Part shown: piece after piece, positions 1-11,001 of the stretch
How positions within the stretch are numbered: the first letter of the stretch is position 1
Layout: each line of letters begins with the position of its first letter
The notes under the pieces: model-generated
What the model was told of the DNA's origin: nothing
The model's database searches: none
The model's input: only the letters and a program-made list of their open reading frames with translations
Program-made: the position numbers and the translations under genes
Assembly: GCA_013399895.1 (NCBI GenBank)
Contig: VXBA01005569.1
Location: 635,335 to 699,334 of the forward strand
From: Serilophus lunatus
Taxonomy: Eukaryota > Chordata > Aves > Passeriformes > Eurylaimidae
Reading direction: 5' to 3'
Length of the DNA: 64,000 nt

Positions 1-3000
1 TTTCTGAAGTGTAGCTTTGAAGTCCAGGACTGACTATACATTTAGTCATTTAATTCATGGGATGAGTTTCTGGCATGATGTGACAACTTCATGCAGACCC
101 ATCTGGATTTTGGAACACAGAACCTCAAAAATTACTTTCTGTGCCACAAACATGCTCTCTGAAGTGATCACCAGTATCTGGGAAATGATAGTAACCTCTT
201 GAAACTGAAAGTTCACATTAGAAGTTATGTAAAATGCTGAAAAAAGAGGGAAGAAAGTGTCTTGACAATAAACTGAACTGTCTTAAAAGTCGTTCTGGTT
301 GTTACTCATTTGTCAGACTTTTCCTTTTTTGTTTAAGCCAGATCTCATGCAATCTGTTGATTCTGTGAACTGCCTTAGCAGTGTTCTTTCAACAGGTATT
401 TCCTTATCCTACTTGAAGCTTGCTGGCATCAAGAGTCTTCCTTTGTGATACTGGTATGTCTTTTGAAAGGCCTGCTGAGAATAATGAATATGAAGGGAGT
501 CTAAGCTCAGTTATCCTTTATGGCCTAGTCTGTAGACCATGTATTTCTCAAAATTCATCTGTCTTGGAAAATGCCATCAGGGGCAGCAACTCCTGCTTCT
601 GTGGCAGTCCATGTGCATACCTGACAGCACAGGAGCTTCCGGCCTTGCTGGCTCTTCAGTTATTACAGACAGCCAAAACCTTCTAGTTTGCTAGACTGTG
701 GATTCAGAGGAGAGTTTCCTGCAGACAGTTTCACCTTTTCTAATGTGATCTGCTGACCCTTTGACACGTCTCTTAGCGTGTCTGCTTTCCTTAATCCCAA
801 CCCCCGATGCCATCTGCAGATGCTCCAGAAACTGATGCTGATCTCCAAGCTCTCGCTCACTATCCCACACTCCGCTCCTGCAAACTAGAAGCTCTGTGTC
901 CTTGGCCACCCCACCCCATCCTCACACCCATGGGTAGTGGTGGCACCACTTCAGCAGACTGGCGCTCACAGTGTGCATTTACATGCAGGGTGGGCTTCAG
1001 CACTCAACTTCGAGTTGTGGCTTGTGCCCACTGTGTGGGAGCCTCTCCCGTAGTCTGTTAGCCTACACTTTGCAAAACTGTTGCCTACAGTCTATTTTAT
1101 TATGCTCTTGTCACCTGCGAATGTTCAAGTTTCCTAAAGGCTTCTGGAGGGAGGTGGTCCTAGGAAACAGAAGAGCGAGTTTTAAACACCTTTTCAATGA
1201 ACAAACTGGTAAGATGAATGGCTGCATATCTTGATTTGGATTTCTTAAGAACTTCATGTCCTGAGAGACGCTGTATGAAAAATGTGGAATTTCATCCAAA
1301 AGGGCCTAATTTGAAACACTGAAAATAAATCTTAAGGTTTTCCTGGTAGTCTTAAATTGCACTTTTTAGCAGTCTGTAACTCTGAGAAGATACTACAATG
1401 TGGAATTCAGTTTGTTTCCTTCGCATTTGTGAAGTATTCAAGTCTTTTCCTCTCCTCCCTAGCTCCTGTTGGCACGATGGGGTTTTTTGTGATATATGAA
1501 CAACCAGTGTAGGATAATAGCGGAAGACTGGCAAGGAGGATTGTAAACACACTCAAATGACTAGCAGCTGGGGCGTAGAAAAACACATATATCATACTAA
1601 TTGTTGTTTAGCCTTGTACGTTTGACAAGTAGAACATCTGTGTTTAGATAACATAGCCTTGTGAAAGACTTAGAGGCACCCTGTCGGGCATGCTTGAGAT
1701 TCCTGCTCTGTTTCGGGAAAGATCAAAGCACATTGGGAAAATATGCCTGTGCAAATCCCTGATAAACAGGCAAAGACAGCAGGTTCCGTGATCCTCTAGC
1801 ATGCACCGAGCTCCATGGTGCCTGTGTCCTTGCTTGTGTTTCTCTGCCTGAGTGCTGCTTTTGGGATACTCCAGTTGGTGAGATAACAGAAGAAATAATT
1901 TCATCTTTGCATTTCATCTGTGGTTTTGTGGTTGTTATTGTGTCCTGCCTGTGCTGACTCACACAGTCTAGTAGGGAAAATATGTGATTATAAAAAGTAA
2001 TATGTAATCTGATGAGATACAACCTACATAAATTGTGGCCTTGGTAAGGAAAAAACCCAACCCCCCCCAAAAGGTAAGGTTTTTGCATAAAAATTACCCC
2101 AGTGAATGCCTGTAATGAGAAGGTACAGGCTAGTTCAGACCAGGTTTTGTCTCCAGACAGCACATGACTTAGTTGATGAAAATGAAAACTCAGTTCCCTA
2201 ATGCAAGAAAGTAGATACTAACTACCATCTTTATTATTCTGGAGATTCCCTTTGGGTTATAGGGACACAAACCATTTGGTAGCACCACACCAATTAATCC
2301 CCACGTGAAAGACCCACTCATTTCTGCTCTTTCTTCAGTGAAGATACTCAATACCAACAGATTAATTCCATCATCCTGATGTTTGAGTGGCATTAATGGA
2401 AGACTGAAAAGTTGAACGCAGAGTGGATGTGCAGCAGGCTCACTGGCTACTCAGTGTTTTCACCCCTTCAGAAGATCAGGTAAGTAAAAACAGCTCAATG
2501 GCATGTAGGAACTCGAGCAGATCAGCTGAAGAACAGGAAGTCCAAGAAAGCATCTATCTCAGTGGCTTGTTCAAAGGCTACATTTGCTTCTTTAATTCTG
2601 AAAATAAATCTAATATAACTTAATTGTTCTGCCATAGTTCTGTGGGCAAAAAAGTCCAAACACCAGTTTTTCTGTACTGTAACAACCTGTTGGATTCTCT
2701 GCTGCATCTCACAGCGCACACTGCAATGACATCCTCACTGTCCTCATGAAGCCTTTCTTCTATGTGGATTTTCTAAATGTCTTACAAGACATGAATACTA
2801 GAGATTTTCCTTTCCTTTAGTGAGGTCACTATTATAGTCACTTTCCTTGAAGCTTGAAAGAACCTTTGTAAATTTTAAATTAGCTAATTTCATACAGATT
2901 TCACAGAAAGGCCATTAACAGTCTGGAAAAGCTAATAAGAGAAGAGACTCTGAGACCCTGTGCAACATAATCATAATCATTGGACTAATTTTCTGACAAA

Positions 3001-6000
3001 AACTTGCTATCCTTTTTCCTCAGCTACATAGTAGGCTCCTAGCACTGTGACCTAATGGAGTACAACTGAAGGATCACTGCCGGTCTTGGATGTTGTTTAT
3101 TTTGTAGCAAGCCTGTCAGAAATGGGGGCAGCTCTCTATGGGCCAGGCCTTTTACAGACCTGACAAAATGAATGTTCCTGTCCCCAGATGATCTTTATTT
3201 GTCTTAGGTGTTTTCCCCTCACTGAAGAGTGGAAAGAGTTAATTTTACTCACAGACGGGCACAAGAAAGACCACAGCCGCTTGTGGGAGGTACAGAGGCT
3301 GGGCCAGGTGGTAGCAGCCAAGTAATCCTCAAGGAAGTCAAAAGCAGTACTAGCATCTAATTGAAACTAGCCAGACTAACCAAGAAAATTAAATTCTGCA
3401 TAGTGATTGCTTAAGGGTTCCTTTAAGTCCTGAGAATCCCTTGATTGCAAAAAAACCAAGCCACAGACAATCTTATTACCAGTTAGTTTGGGAGTGAGCT
3501 TTGAAAAGCACAATGAAAGAGGCACTTGCACCTGAAGACACCTGTAATGCTGAATCTTGCTTTCTGATGGTTTATCAGCTACTGCTTGTTACAGGTATTT
3601 AAAATACTTTGATGAGTGTTGAGTTACATTATAAGATCTATTGCTGTTTTATTGACTGTGACCCAGAACAGAAGTAATTCCTTCTGTTGGAAGGATCCTT
3701 GCCTTCATAATTCTGTGCCAGGGAAAATTTGTTTTTCAGGAAGCTATATCAAAGCTGAAGAAAGGCTTTATAGAGTATGGAACACAGCTATTAAAATCCT
3801 TTCAAAGTGGTTGTAATCAAGTAGTTTCAATGCAGACCGAATGTTAAAGTTGCCTTATGCAGTGTAGAAATGGTCCTATTGTGTTTTGTTCCTTGGTACA
3901 AATTTCATTTAATCTGAAGTTAGAACTTTCCAAATGGTGTGATCAGTGGAATCAGAGGATGACAAACTTACAGGTCTTTGAGAGGAAGAAACTGGAAAGT
4001 GGAAGGAGCTGTGTTAAGCACTTCAGGTGAACAGGGTATGACTTTAATGCCCTTGCTTTTCATTCTTATTGTCAAACTGCTGTAAGGACTTCTAGTACTC
4101 GTTAGCTTCTGTGCCCTTGATTGAACCACCAGCTAAACAAATGGTGCCCTTACTGTCAGATGAATGGAGGCTGTGGGTTAAAACTGTACAGCAGTAGGTG
4201 TCCTCTTCACCAATTTCACTCTCTGCAAGACAGAGTCCTCTAAAGCCAAACCTGTGAATCTGCTCCTGGGTTGTTGCAGTTTTTTGTTTAGCAAATTAAG
4301 GTAATGAAAATTCATGCTTATCAATCTTTGTGGCTGTGCAGAAATCTTTGTGATTCAGCAGACACTTGGTGACCCTTTCCAGGAAACTGTTGAGGTGTCC
4401 AGGCTCTTCCCTTGGTGTTGGAAAAAGCACTCCTGATCCTCTTACGTATATTTAACTCACCTTTTGCCGCTTGTAAGGCCTTGTTCCTCCTCAGGCTGTT
4501 ACCTTTTTAGTGTACCTGCCAGTTACTGACATCCCCAAGGAAGGTGTGCAGGTAGGGGACACAGCAGCAAACACTGACGGGGCTCAGTAGCTATCTCCCC
4601 TCAGTACTTAAGGAGGGAAACTGAGTCAAAAGTGAGTGAGTGATAGTCTTCTCTGAGCAGAATATCTGGTATTTACAACTATGCTGATTTGCCAGATGCT
4701 TAGTGGTTCGATATAGCAATACTGAACTATCACTGGGGTTTTTGGATGAAGCTGCTGCTTGGTCCAGCATTCTGCGTGGTACCCCTGGTGCTCTTGTGTG
4801 GCTTTGGCAGTTCATTCTTATTTCCAGAAACTTGGAGTGTGCAGGAGAACATCTCCTGACCGAGTCTGGTGGAAGCCCTTGTACCCTTCCGGGTGGCTGA
4901 TCACGTACCAGCCCAAGGTGCCAGTCATTAATTAGCCACCGGCAGCTGTTTGTTTTGCTGCTTGGGACCTGCATGAGTGGAAAGGGATCCTCACCTTCTC
5001 ACAAACCAGGGGTGAGGCTATTAGGGGCCGAGAAAGAGAGTTAAGAAACTTAATTGTGGGGGGTGGCAATGTGCAGATGTGCGTCCGCATCTTGAACGCC
5101 ACCTCCCACCTTTCTGCCTTCGCTCCTGGGTTCCATGGGTGGGCAGGGCGGGCTGGCTCTCCGAGGGCTTCTTGGTGTGACAGGGAACAACACCTCTGGC
5201 TGCAAATGGCTCCACCTGGGCCTCTGGCTTCCCCATGGTGTACAGAAGCTCCCAAACCAAACTTGCTATGAAACTCAGTGCTTGATTGCTGCTTCTTCCT
5301 TATAGTTAATTTCTGGCAATAAACTCTCCTAGACATGATTTTTTTGTGAATAATCAGAAGCGAAACTACTGATGGAGCCACTTATGGGAAAATTTGATTC
5401 TTTTGCAGCTTCAACAAACTTGAAGAGCATTGTAGTTTTTCTACTTTTTTAATGGACAGCTTGTGAAAGCGCAAATGTATATTTACACTGTTGACAGCCT
5501 AGTCAGGTATCCAAGAGTCTTCAGTGAATTTTTGCCATCTTCACTGGCATCTATGCATCTGTGTCATTGAGTTATTAGCTATACACAGCCTTTCTAGCTA
5601 TACCATTGAAAATTATATACTTTATTTCTTACAAAGGACATCTTCCTTATACTCCACATTCACATGCTTTTCCTGTTCTGCTGAAGACCTCATTATCCAA
5701 ATGATGAAAAGAACTAACTACTGTGTAACAAAAGTCATGTCATAACATGATTATTTACTAACAGACTGAAATTAAGAAATTTCATTATTAAAAATTCAGA
5801 ACTGTTTCACCTATGATAGTTTTTGAGAGAGGACTCAGTGAATTATTTATTTGCCATAAGCATTCAGCTCATTCTTCTTGCTGTGCATTGTTCCTCCTTA
5901 AAAGTTTAAAAAAAAACCCCACCAAAACCCAAATAACATTATGCTCCTAATCAAAATAAGACTGCTGACTTGCTTTCCAATATAGATAAATGTACATTTG

Positions 6001-8898
6001 TAAGAATTATTTTCCTATTAGAGCATATATAGTTCATGCTAATGGAGTTTGTACTGGCAAAAGAAGTTGTGTGTCTGTATTTGGAGGCTTTGCTGGCATC
6101 AGGACCCGAGTAAAATCCTTACAAGCATAGATTAAGCCAAATGTTTTATTTGGGGGAAGTTCTTTCTCTGATAATATTGAACAATCATAAAGATATTCTG
6201 ACTCAATATTAGGGTTTGTTTTGATTTTTTTTTTATTTATTCCATTTCAGCGAGGGATCTAAATTTCTAGTCAATGTATTTGGTATAAATGAGCATCTCT
6301 CTGAAGAGAAATGTATGCACCGAAATGCTTATTCTGCCTTTCCTAGACCAAGGGTCTTACTCCATAAGGCCAAGCAGTGACTGTCCTGTTTTGAGCAACA
6401 CATTTTATCATTGGCAGGTACCAACGAGTGAATCATGAGTTAGTTTTTAGCTCAGCAAAGATTAGGTGCCAGATGCTCAATCTGCACAAGCACTAATCAA
6501 TTTCATCCAAGATGTTAGTTTCTGAGCTCCTACTGTGGTTGCAAAGAGCTGTCTCTTCTTTCTTCAGATAAAATGAGAGAGTCAACATACTCAACTAATA
6601 TGAAGGTACTGTATTATTATTGAAGATGTATGTTGAATGCTTTCAGCAAATATATAGTGGAACGATTTTGTGTAAATTACTTGTGTTGCTTTCCTTTAAG
6701 TGTCTTTTGAGCAAGTAACCGGTGTGTGTGCAAGATGTCGGCACATCAATGGACCCATGTCAGTAAGGGATTCTGGCAGCTCCACGCAAAGGACAAGCAC
6801 AGAGATTGCCCTCTAAGCTTTTAAAGCCTCCTTAATGAGGGACCGCATATTGTTCCATAGTTTCCTACCAAGTTTAAACAAGGGGTTGTATTTAAGTAAT
6901 TAATGTCATCATGGTTCTTAGTATTTTCATAATAGAAAACTGAAACACAGTTACCCTTCACATTGAGTTAACAACTTGTAAGATTTTATATCTGTACTAG
7001 CAGATACGAGATTTAAACAAAAAGGAAACTTTGTGATTATAGAGTGCAACACCAGTGTTACAGTGATTTCTGGAAGCATACAAAATTTCATACTATCGGA
7101 TTTTCAAAGAAACAGCCATCTGATTTCATACAAAATTTGGAAATGATGAACAAAATTTAATTTGATATGGCTTTAGGGCATAGGAACAGGAAAGGACACA
7201 TAAAAAATGTCCAATCCATTCCTTGCTCCAATTAGGAGCCTTTATTACTGTGGACATATGTTTGTCTAACTTCTTAATGTGTCCAGAAATTGTGTTGCCA
7301 GTGCTTCTCTTCACTTTCAGACTGCACTTCACTTTTAGAAATTTCTTTTCTGACTTAATCTTGTTTCACTTTAAGATCACTAGTACCAGTTCAGATTGGT
7401 GCAGGCATGAAGGGTGTTTATTTTATTTTGTTTGCAGTTACCTGTTAAGTAATTGAAAACTTAGCATCTCTCCTCAGTCTTTTTGTCCATAGCTTCAACT
7501 CCAATATCTTTCTCTTCTACATGGTAGGCTCTAAACCTTCATCTTTCAGATTACTGGGGCTGAGAAAATGAGACATCTACCCCCTTGCACTTATGGCTGG
7601 TGTATTGCCAGGCACAAGCTCCTTTCTGGTCATGACCTCTCTGCTTGAATGCAGAAGGTGCTTGCCAGAAGGACCTGGTAGCTGCTGGGATGTGTGTCAC
7701 TGTAGGCTTATATGATCAGAGGTAGCTTCTAGGCAATGGAGATTTAATTTCAGTATGTTTGCATGAGAAACGTTCTCTTTTTGTTTTAGCGGACCTTCTC
7801 TTTAGGGTGGAGATTTAAGGGTAGATATGTTGATTAGATTGAAACCCACTAGGGACAATTAACATGCAAGACTAGACAAATTTATGTTGGAATGAGGTAA
7901 GGGATCCAAATTCTAGGTGGAATAAAAAGCCTACTAGTCTGCTAGAAAGAAGAATTTAAGTCATGGCTCTGTCTCTGTTAATTTTGAATTGAGCAAGTGA
8001 CTGTTTTTAGTTGTCCATAGTAACACAAGCAATCAGAAACTATTTGCTTAAAGCAGGATTTGAGATTTATCTAATAAATACTGTGTGAAACACAATTGCT
8101 CTCCATATTATTGCAGAGAATAGCAATTCTTAACTAGTTCTAGAGGTGTACCAGTCTTGGTCACAAGAAATACCAGTCAAAAAGTTTTCTTAGTTGTAAC
8201 TAAGGTAACTGGAGAATAGTTTAGAATGATGAGCCCAGGGACTGAGTATCAGGCTCTATGTAGGCTAAGGGTAAACAAGAAGTTATGCTGAAGAACAGTC
8301 TAACTAATTTCAGAACACAGCAGATTTCTTAAGGCAAAATGCACTCGATTTGATATGATAATATCTTAGTTTTCAAGTATATCCATACAATTCTGCTGTA
8401 GTTAGTGGAATATACAGACACCAGAGGCTGAAGTGATTTATCTTGGAACCTGAAACCTTTTTACTTCTCCAATTAGGTATATTGTGGCCCTTACATTTTT
8501 CCATCTTTCCTTGCAGCTGGCAATATCTGCATGTATCAAACATTAAGGAGGTAAGGAAAATGCAAGGAAACAATAGAATATTCAAATGCATTAGCAAATA
8601 CCAGGAACTTTTCCCAGATGTGGTTTGAAAAGTGGTTGATTTAATTTGGATTTTTCCAAAACATCTGCTGCTGCAGTTTGATGACCAAAATGGAACATTA
8701 GAAGAGGAATGTTCTTAAAAGTTGTAGTCCAGGAAAATAATCCTATTTCCGAATTATCAAAACCAGATTTTTCTTGTTAAAAGAGAAATCTCTGAATGGG
8801 AACATAATTTTTAATCTGGATTATTTGGTTATTGTGATTGTGTCACTGTTGACATAACATGAAATTTAACTACCTTCAACTTGAAAGTGTCCTTTCTC

Positions 8899-8933
<35 letters not shown>

Positions 8934-9879
8934 ACAGTATTGTTGGTTATGTTGGGTTTTTTTAAAGGAATGTTGTAAGTTCGTAAAGCAGGACTGGCTG
9001 ATATTGACAGTTGCTGGAATCACAGAGGGCAAGGCAGGGCAGGGCAGCTTTTGGGTTTGTTAGTTACACCAAGACTGCACACAGCTGTTTCTTCTTGTGT
9101 GTGTCAACTATTCTGTGACATTACATTTGTCTGTGTGTTGTCAACATAACTTTTGAGGGTGTCAGGATCTGTAGTAGCCACCTTCTGTAAAAGGAGCATT
9201 TATCAACATCGTGAAAATGTTATCCTGTAAGAAAGAATAAAAGATAATATACATCATTGTCTGAAAGTATGCATGTGCAAATCCTCTGAGCCACTGCCAC
9301 CAACACACTTGAATTAGCTTCGCTTTGCCCTAATGATGAAAGAGAAGGGATTATAATGCTGTTTTGAAATACAGACCAGATTTTTTTGGTGCATTTGAAT
9401 TTATTATTTGTTCCCAAATCCTTTACACACTGCACCAAACAAGTCACATGGTTTATTATTTTAGACTTGGGAATTGGAAAAGAAGTGAGTAGTCTGGAAT
9501 GCAGGGACCTTGCACACCTTGGCAAGTAGCTTGTAGCAACAGTGTGAGTGTGCTCTGGTATGGAGTTTTCCCCACCCAGATCAATCAGATTTTCTCTAGT
9601 TGTCCTTATTGCTCACCTATGAGAAAAGACACTCTTTCTCCATAGTACACATTTGAACTTTTGGGGGCAGTTGCTGGAAACTTTGTAGATGTTACATATT
9701 TATTTGCTTTCCTGAGAACTGTTATAATTCCAGAGCATTGCAGAATGGTGTGATTTTGACACACACAGATGGAGTGTGAGTGTAGTAGATGCGTTTGACA
9801 TCAAAGAAAAAGTTCTGTAGGTTTTGTGTCAGTGAAACCGTTTAGACCCTAAGCCTCACTCTTCAAGAGACATTGAAAT
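1..9879. other. Intergenic region, no gene recognised
   Basis: No exon, RNA gene or known repeat could be supported here. Open frames are short (at most 149 codons), lack splice-bounded homology and resemble no family I know. A somewhat GC-richer patch at about 4.6-5.3 kb carries open frames on both strands, which is what base composition alone would give. A 27-base T tract lies at 8903-8929. HEBP2, a neighbour of ARFGEF3 in human, was looked for and not seen. Confidence 0.6.
8903..8929. repeat. Poly(T) homopolymer tract
   Basis: Twenty-seven consecutive T (poly(A) on the minus strand). No recognisable element lies on either side, so it could be a simple-sequence expansion or the tail of a decayed retroposon. 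Its length is likely to vary between individuals and between assemblies. Confidence 0.9.
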
Positions 9880-10135
9880 GAGGCCTTCGTTTGTTTTTTG
9901 ACACCTATAAGTGATAAATGATATTCTATTGTTTCTAATGATAATAATGTGCCAACCAATCACATAATCAAGAGGGTTGCATGAACAAGACCCTTTATCC
10001 AATTATTTGACTTGATCTGTCGCACGGACAGTTTAGCAGCATATAAAAATGTGTGCATTTACAATAAAGTTGTTCCTGCTTTGCAACGTAACTGAAGTCT
10101 GTGTCAGTTTGTGTCGCTGCTGGGGCTGTGCCAAA
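9880..10135 (+). mobile_element. Possible degraded retroviral LTR (U3-R-U5-like block)
   Basis: On the plus strand a CCAAT box (9956-9960), TATAAAA (10042-10048) and AATAAA (10063-10068) follow one another. A region of about 70 bases rich in GTGTC and TTGTTCC comes next. The close spacing of TATA to AATAAA, with the poly(A) signal just ahead of the expected start site, is typical of short-R retroviral LTRs such as the alpharetroviruses. I see no clear TG...CA ends, primer-binding site, target duplication or internal genes, so both bounds are approximate. A cellular promoter is the main alternative. Confidence 0.35.
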
Positions 10136-10601
10136 CAGCCGCAGTGGAGTGACTCAGCTTGTCAAAAATTCAATTGAAAATAAATGCATAAAAAATAAAA
10201 ACCCTACAAACTGGAATAGGTATGTGCTAAAAGCCCTTTTTGTGTCAGGTGAGTCTACAGCATTACTGAAATTTCCTTGCATCTGAGCAATGGCGAGGAA
10301 CAGCTTCCCAACATTCCTTAAGTTTAATCCTTGCATGGCGTGTTTGTTAACTAGAATCCCCTTGTTACCAGTCTGGGTCAGATTTGGTGCTACACCATGT
10401 GTACGCTTGCCACAAATGAAGGTAGAGAGTCCTAGGATGAGGTGAAGAGACTCATTCCCTGTTACTTCAAGATTTTTCCTTCATAAATTCATTGGTTTAA
10501 CGCCTTATTTGGAATCTTTTCACAAATTTTGAAGGCCATAGCAGTTCTACCATTGTGCCTTGAGAGGCTGCATGCTTCAGCTAAGTTGCTTCCGTAGGAA
10601 G

Positions 10602-10607
10602 TTTATT
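10602..10607 (-). terminator. AATAAA hexamer overlapping the SMIM28 stop codon
   Basis: On the minus strand the last codons read ACC AAA TAA A, so AATAAA spans the TAA stop. If used it would cleave only some 10-30 bases after the stop and give almost no 3' UTR. It is more likely coincidental, with the true poly(A) site further left. AATAAA on the minus strand also occurs near 9.39 kb. Confidence 0.3.
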
Positions 10608-11001
10608 TGGTGCTGCTGGTCTGCAGTGTGCTCTCTTCGTAAGGAGGCACTGGATCTGAAGAGAGCTCAATATGAGTCTCTTCCATGGAAGTCTTCATGG
10701 TGGCTTCCTCATATGATGGAGGCAAACACATGGAGAGGAACGTGGCGTCAGGGAGCAGTGTGGAGTAGTGGAAACTCTGTTCACTGCTCCAGGGCAGTGC
10801 AGGAAGGAAATTGGACACATCATGTTCAGGCAGGGCCTCAGGAAGGTCGATGCTGAAGATCTGCCCCTGTTGAGTGGGGCGCTGGCAGTGGCGGTACAGG
10901 AAGAGCAGCAGGAATGCCAGGAAGAGCATCATAGTGGCAGGCAATATGATGTACAGAAATGGTTCTATGTCATCTTTGGTTGAACTTGGCTGTTGTCTGC
11001 T
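10603..11001 (-). CDS. SMIM28: SMIM28 coding exon 2 (membrane helix and cytosolic tail)
   Basis: The acceptor is ATTTTATTACAG just before 11001, and the frame continues at phase 0 with SRQQPSS (residues 38 onward). The exon holds 132 codons plus TAA (10603-10605). It includes the whole transmembrane segment (FLYIILPATMMLFLAFLLLF), the PPSYEEA motif and the C-terminal PPYEES. The plus-strand open frame over the same bases is a shadow of this exon. Confidence 0.88.
   Translation of the reverse strand, partial: SRQQPSSTKDDIEPFLYIILPATMMLFLAFLLLFLYRHCQRPTQQGQIFSIDLPEALPEHDVSNFLPALPWSSEQSFHYSTLLPDATFLSMCLPPSYEEATMKTSMEETHIELSSDPVPPYEESTLQTSSTK

Noticed and set aside
1723..2163. 146-codon minus-strand frame
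   Set aside because: It has no recognisable motif, a non-repetitive random-like composition, and no splice or promoter context.
4591..5381. Overlapping 127- and 149-codon minus-strand frames in a GC-richer patch
   Set aside because: Open frames occur on both strands there, no homology or splice support is seen, and composition explains the length.
10560..10856. 98-codon plus-strand frame
   Set aside because: It is the antisense shadow of SMIM28 exon 2.
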